Assembly (NCBI GenBank): GCA_964449375.1
Contig: CAYVAS010000003.1
Location: 1-64,000, forward strand
From: JAFDWI01 sp964449375
GTDB taxonomy: Bacteria; Actinomycetota; Acidimicrobiia; Acidimicrobiales; Iamiaceae
Direction of reading: 5' to 3'
Length of the DNA: 64,000 nucleotides
Below are positions 60,612 through 64,000 of the stretch, one piece after another. Position 1 is the stretch's first letter. Each line of letters opens with the position of its first letter. The position numbers and the translations under genes were made by a program. The notes below the pieces were generated by a model. It was not told where the DNA came from. It was given only the letters and a program-made list of their open reading frames with translations, and did no database searches.

Positions 60612-60967
60612 GTGCTCTCCGCCGAAGAGGCCCGGACCAGATTGCGCGCGTCGGCCGACGAAGGTTGGCGGGACGCGGCCCACCGCCGAATCCGCAAACT
60701 GCGGCGGCCCTTACGGGATCTGACCGAACCGTGGTGATCGAGGGGTCCCTGGGCGAGTACTCGGTCCACCTCGGTAGCGGCACCGTGCATCGCCGTCCCG
60801 GTGGTGCGCTGTGCATCATCCCGGTCGACGCGCAGCGCCGCGGACGGGTCTTCCTGCCCTTCGCGGACGACGACCCGATGACCGCCGAGGTCGTGTCCAA
60901 GGTGGTGCTGCTGGCCCGTGACACCGCCATCGAGGATCCCACGATCCTCGCCCAGCTCCGCTCGTGA
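60612..60967 (+). pseudogene. DUF7737-like C-terminal domain, split by a frameshift
   Basis: 60612-60737 reads 41 residues (ARTRLRASADEGWRDAAHRR...RRPLRDLTEPW) and stops. The next frame, from GTG 60731/60734, reads VIEGSLGEYSVHLGSGTVHRR, CIIPVDAQRRGRVFLPFADDDP and ends DPTILAQLRS, the DUF7737 pattern found at the C terminus of DUF4132-like proteins. Adding one G at about 60731 would join DLTEP to VVIEGSL in a single frame. Either a one-base deletion has broken the gene, or two tiny ORFs overlap (GTGA). The large N-terminal part of the usual protein is absent. Confidence 0.6.
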
Positions 60968-61019
60968 CCACCGGGTCGGATTCGCCGCCCACGACGGCGT
61001 CACTTCGCCGCCATGCGAA

Positions 61020-61058
61020 GTTCACGGGGAGTTCACTCGACGACGGTTGAGTCATAAT
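61020..61058 (+). promoter_or_regulatory. PHO box and promoter of the pst operon
   Basis: Two adjacent 11-bp direct repeats, GTTCACGGGGA (61020-61030) and GTTCACTCGAC (61031-61041), match the GTTCA-type units of actinobacterial PhoP boxes. CATAAT (61053-61058) is a good -10 placed 11 bp after the second unit, so the repeats cover the -35 region as expected for PhoP activation. The pstS start codon is 82 bp further on. Phosphate-starvation induction is inferred. Confidence 0.68.
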
Positions 61059-61140
61059 CTGCCCCCGCGTACGGTGACCTCGGCTCGCGAACCAGCTCGA
61101 TCATCTTCCGAATTCACCTTCGACGAACGGAGCAGTTCCC

Positions 61141-62115
61141 ATGAACCTCCCCCTCTCAGGGGTCCGATCACTTCGTGCGGTTTCCGCGGTGGGTCTCGCA
61201 GGAGTCCTCTTCCTCGCCGGCGCGTGTGGCAACGACGGCGACGGTTCCGCGTCGGGGTCGTCGCTCTCGGGCACGGTGAACATCGACGGGTCGAGCACGG
61301 TGGGTCCCCTCACCGAGGTCGCCGCCGAGCTGTTCATGGAGGAGAACCCCGGTGTCCGGGTGACCGTGGCGGTCTCCGGCACCAGCGGCGGCTTCGAGAA
61401 GTTCTGCAACGGCGAGACCGACGGCAACGACGCCTCCCGCGAGATCAAGGACTCCGAGATCGAGCTGTGCGAGAGCAACGACATCGGTTTCGACAAGGTC
61501 CAGACCGCCAACGACGCCCTCTCGGTCGTCGTGAACCCCGAGTTCCCGATGTCCTGCATCACCGTCGACCAGCTCAACCAGATCTGGGATCAGGATTCCG
61601 ACGTGAACTCCTGGGACCAGGTCGATGGTGCCGACCTTCCCGACGAAGGCGTCAACCTGTACGGACCGGGCACCGACTCGGGCACCTTCGACTTCTTCAC
61701 CGAGGTGATCAACGGTGAAGAGGGTCGTGTCCGCACCGACTACAACGACATCGGTGAGGACGACCAGGCTGCGATCGTGGCCGTCGAGAGCGATCCGTGG
61801 GCCATGGGCTACATTCCGTTCTCGTACGTCCAGGTCGCCGGAGACTCGGTGAAGCCCCTGGAGATCGACGCCGGAGACGGCTGCGTGGAGGCCTCGTTGG
61901 ACAACGTGATGAGCGGCGACTACAGCCCCCTGGGTCGTCCCCTGTTCGTCTACGCCAGTGACACCGCGCTGGAGCGTCCCGAGGTCACCGCCTTCTTCGA
62001 CTTCTACATCGAGAACCAGGCCGAGATCGCCGAATACGCCGGGTTCATTCCCCTCAACGAGGATCAGGCCGCCGAGTCGGCTGCCAAGATCGACGAACTC
62101 ACCGGACGGGGATGA
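61141..62115 (+). CDS. pstS: Phosphate ABC transporter substrate-binding lipoprotein PstS
   Basis: This exported phosphate-binding protein has 324 residues. The signal peptide ends in the lipobox LAGAC, followed by a Ser/Gly-rich linker. The phosphate-binding loops are visible: DGSSTVGPLTE, SGTSGGFEKFC, NDASREIKDSE and the TDSGTFDFF segment. It is first in a pstS-pstC-pstA operon behind a PHO box. ATG 61141 is preceded by an ACGGAGCA ribosome site. Confidence 0.95.
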   Translation: MNLPLSGVRSLRAVSAVGLAGVLFLAGACGNDGDGSASGSSLSGTVNIDGSSTVGPLTEVAAELFMEENPGVRVTVAVSGTSGGFEKFCNGETDGNDASREIKDSEIELCESNDIGFDKVQTANDALSVVVNPEFPMSCITVDQLNQIWDQDSDVNSWDQVDGADLPDEGVNLYGPGTDSGTFDFFTEVINGEEGRVRTDYNDIGEDDQAAIVAVESDPWAMGYIPFSYVQVAGDSVKPLEIDAGDGCVEASLDNVMSGDYSPLGRPLFVYASDTALERPEVTAFFDFYIENQAEIAEYAGFIPLNEDQAAESAAKIDELTGRG

Positions 62116-62152
62116 GACGCCGGATCGGACCGTCGATGACGGTGGCACGAAC

Positions 62153-63109
62153 GTGAACACCGCGACCGGGGCCTCCGGAGCCGACGCGCGACCCGTGCGC
62201 CGGACTCTGGAGGCCCCCGGGCCGCGTCGGGGCGAGGCGGTCATCAAGGGCGCGCTCGCCGCGTGCGCCGGACTTTCGGTGCTGGTCACCACCGCGATCG
62301 TGCTGGCCCTGTTCATCCCGGTGCCCGCACTGTTCCAGGAGATCTCGATCAAGGAGTTCTTCACCGGCACCACCTGGGCGCCCGCCTTCGCCGATGCCAG
62401 TTACGGGGTGCTGCCCATCGTGGTGGGCACCCTCATGGTCGTCGTGTTCGCAATGGCCGTGGCGGTACCGGTGGGCCTGGCGTGCGCGATCTACCTCGCC
62501 GAGTACGCCAGACCTCGCACCCGCAAGATCATCAAGCCGATCCTGGAGATGCTCGAGGGTATCCCCACCGTGGCGATCGGCCTGTTCGCCTTTCTGCTCA
62601 TGACCCCCCTGGCCAAGGATCTGCTTCCGTTCCTGCCCTGGCAGGGTCCCTTCTCGATCGGGGTCGCCGGCGTGGCCGTCGGTCTCATGATCGTGCCCCT
62701 GGTCGCATCGATCGCCGACGACGCCATGCGGTCGGTCCCCCAGAGCCTCCGCCAGGGCGCGTACGCGCTGGGGGCGTCCAAGTTCGTGGTGAGCTGCCGG
62801 GTCGTGTTCCCGGCCGCGATCTCCGGCATCATCGCCGCGTTCGTTCTGGGCGCGTCCCGGGCCATCGGCGAGACCATGGTCGTGCTCATCGCCGCAGGCG
62901 CCGGCAACCCCAATCTGAGCTTCGACCCCACAAAGGGCATCCAGACCATGACCGCCTACATCGGGGGCCGCGCGACCGGGGACATCTCCCAGGGCACCGT
63001 GGTCTACGACACGATCTTCGCCGTGGGCGCGCTGCTGTTCGTGATGACCCTCGCGATGAACATGCTCGCGGTGCGTCTGGTCCGTCGGTTCCGCGAGGTC
63101 TACGAATGA
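62153..63109 (+). CDS. pstC: Phosphate ABC transporter permease PstC
   Basis: This membrane permease has 318 residues and six TM helices. The MetI-like core includes FADASYGVLPIVVGTLM, MLEGIPTVAIGLFAFLL and the coupling-loop region SLRQGAYALGASKFVV ... ASRAIGETMVV. The start is GTG 62153, 37 bp after pstS; the longer frame overlaps pstS. The stop overlaps the pstA start as ATGA, so the two permeases are co-translated. Confidence 0.94.
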   Translation: MNTATGASGADARPVRRTLEAPGPRRGEAVIKGALAACAGLSVLVTTAIVLALFIPVPALFQEISIKEFFTGTTWAPAFADASYGVLPIVVGTLMVVVFAMAVAVPVGLACAIYLAEYARPRTRKIIKPILEMLEGIPTVAIGLFAFLLMTPLAKDLLPFLPWQGPFSIGVAGVAVGLMIVPLVASIADDAMRSVPQSLRQGAYALGASKFVVSCRVVFPAAISGIIAAFVLGASRAIGETMVVLIAAGAGNPNLSFDPTKGIQTMTAYIGGRATGDISQGTVVYDTIFAVGALLFVMTLAMNMLAVRLVRRFREVYE

Positions 63110-64000
63110 CCGGCACCACCCGAACCTCCGAACGCACCCGCCTGGCCGTCGCGGGAGCCACCGCGACCACCCGCAGCATCTTCGACCCCAAGAAGACCTC
63201 GGCCAAGGTCGGCAACGCGATCTTCATGTCGCTGCTGCTTCTGGGGGTGGGCACCGCGCTGCTCATGGTCAGCGCGCTGATCGTGTGGGCCGTGGTCCGG
63301 GGATGGCCGCTGCTCAGCCTCGACCTGGTCACCAACAACCCGTCCTCGATCCGTCCCCGTGAAGCGGGTTTCCGTCCTGCGATCCTGGGTACCGTCTACG
63401 TGATCGGCGGGGTGATTCTGCTGATCGTGCCCCTCGGGCTGGGGGCGGCCATCTACCTCGAGGAATTCGCGAACAAGGAACGCTGGTGGAACCGGGTGAT
63501 CGAGGTCAACATCCAGAACCTGGCCGGGGTGCCCTCGATCATCTTCGGAATCCTGGGCCTCGCCTTCATCGTGCGCGGCCCCCTGAGCCTGGGATTCGTC
63601 GCGGCCGCCGGTTCGATCACCCTCGCCCTGCTGGTGTTGCCCACCGTGATCCTGGCCAGCCGTGAGGCGATCCGGGCCGTGCCCCCCTCGATCCGGGAAG
63701 GCGCCATGGCCCTGGGCACCACCGAATGGCAGGCCGTGAGCCGCCAGGTGCTGCCCGCGGCCCTCCCGGGGATACTCACCGGCATCATCCTGGCCGTTGC
63801 CCGGGCCATCGGCGAAGCCGCGCCGCTGCTGCTTGTGGGCGCGGTCACCTTCGTCACCTTCGACCCCAGATACTTCGAAGGTGGCTATTCGGTTCTGCCC
63901 GTGCAGATCTACCAGTACGCCGGCCGGCCTCAGGACGACTTCCGGGTGCTGGCCGCGGCCGGCATCGTCGTGATGCTCGTCGTGCTGGTCGCGATGAACT
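63106..64000 (+). CDS. pstA: Phosphate ABC transporter permease PstA (3' end outside the window)
   Basis: The gene starts at ATG 63106 inside the pstC stop overlap and stays open to the last base, so it is cut by the window edge. An N-terminal cytosolic stretch is followed by TM helices and the PstA-type segments LGTVYVIGGVILLIVPLG, LAGVPSIIFGILGLAFIV, REGAMALGTTEWQAVSRQVLP and AVARAIGEAAPLLLVGA. It partners PstC in the transmembrane channel; pstB should follow beyond the window. Confidence 0.94.
   Translation, partial: MTGTTRTSERTRLAVAGATATTRSIFDPKKTSAKVGNAIFMSLLLLGVGTALLMVSALIVWAVVRGWPLLSLDLVTNNPSSIRPREAGFRPAILGTVYVIGGVILLIVPLGLGAAIYLEEFANKERWWNRVIEVNIQNLAGVPSIIFGILGLAFIVRGPLSLGFVAAAGSITLALLVLPTVILASREAIRAVPPSIREGAMALGTTEWQAVSRQVLPAALPGILTGIILAVARAIGEAAPLLLVGAVTFVTFDPRYFEGGYSVLPVQIYQYAGRPQDDFRVLAAAGIVVMLVVLVAMN

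Overview
This window is very GC-rich, densely coded and rich in GTG/TTG starts. It looks like a high-GC actinomycete. Two F420-type LLM oxidoreductases, many acyl-CoA, BVMO and SDR catabolic genes, an AftD-like arabinosyltransferase, an LAxTG surface protein and an actinobacterial-style PHO box suggest Actinomycetota, perhaps class Acidimicrobiia. The taxon is inferred from gene content only. There is no rRNA, CRISPR array, transposase or integrase. Three tRNAs are present: Val-GAC, Cys-GCA and Leu-GAG.

Layout. 0-10.7 kb: housekeeping and catabolic genes, namely rhomboid protease, a GNAT/acyl-CoA-synthetase fusion, an acetoacetate-decarboxylase-like enzyme, tRNA-Val, CorA, an LLM oxidoreductase, a DUF2142 membrane protein, a Baeyer-Villiger-type monooxygenase and a quinone oxidoreductase. 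10.7-12.5 kb: a secreted DUF4214 + seven-blade RCC1 protein. 12.6-17.4 kb: a tightly coupled four-gene catabolic operon (amidohydrolase, aldehyde dehydrogenase, Zn-alcohol dehydrogenase, cyclase-family hydrolase). 17.5-22.5 kb: a zinc-ribbon membrane protein, an SDR, tRNA-Cys, and an AMP-ligase/esterase pair. 22.6-36.2 kb: a cell-envelope glycan cluster with an AftD-like arabinofuranosyltransferase, GT4, GT2 with DUF2304, two GT-C type membrane proteins, two acyltransferase-3 proteins and a methyltransferase.

36.3-43.5 kb: a secreted lipase with a putative LAATG sortase signal, an MBL hydrolase, a second monooxygenase, a sterol-desaturase-like enzyme, an LLM oxidoreductase and a spermidine-synthase-like protein. 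43.5-50.9 kb: a stress/metal block with a universal stress protein, a SulP transporter, a cysteine-bearing HTH regulator divergent from a DoxX-like gene, a P1B-ATPase with a CPG rather than CPC motif, its separate HMA protein, and a Crp/Fnr regulator. Two TGAC-N4-GTCA sites lie in front of the HMA/ATPase genes, one of them at -41.5 from a candidate promoter.

51.0-55.9 kb is the most unusual part. Two divergent genes (DUF4260 and tetR) have both lost their 5' ends and abut head to head. Next comes tRNA-Leu, and then a lower-GC array of small unknown genes. These include a CdiI-like contact-dependent-inhibition immunity domain, a pentapeptide-like protein, a pair of paralogous orphans, and two internally deleted remnant copies of array members. 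One intact gene appears to be an in-frame fusion of two genes that are separated by a TGATG stop/start in the sibling copy. I read this as an orphan polymorphic-toxin immunity island evolving by local duplication, deletion and fusion beside a tRNA.

55.9-64 kb: a CAP-domain lipoprotein with a strong terminator, a D-threonine-aldolase-like enzyme, an MTH1187-type thiamine-binding protein, a large unrecognised helical-toroid-like protein, a small orphan plus a frameshifted DUF7737-like fragment, and finally a PHO-box-controlled pstS-pstC-pstA operon that runs off the window.
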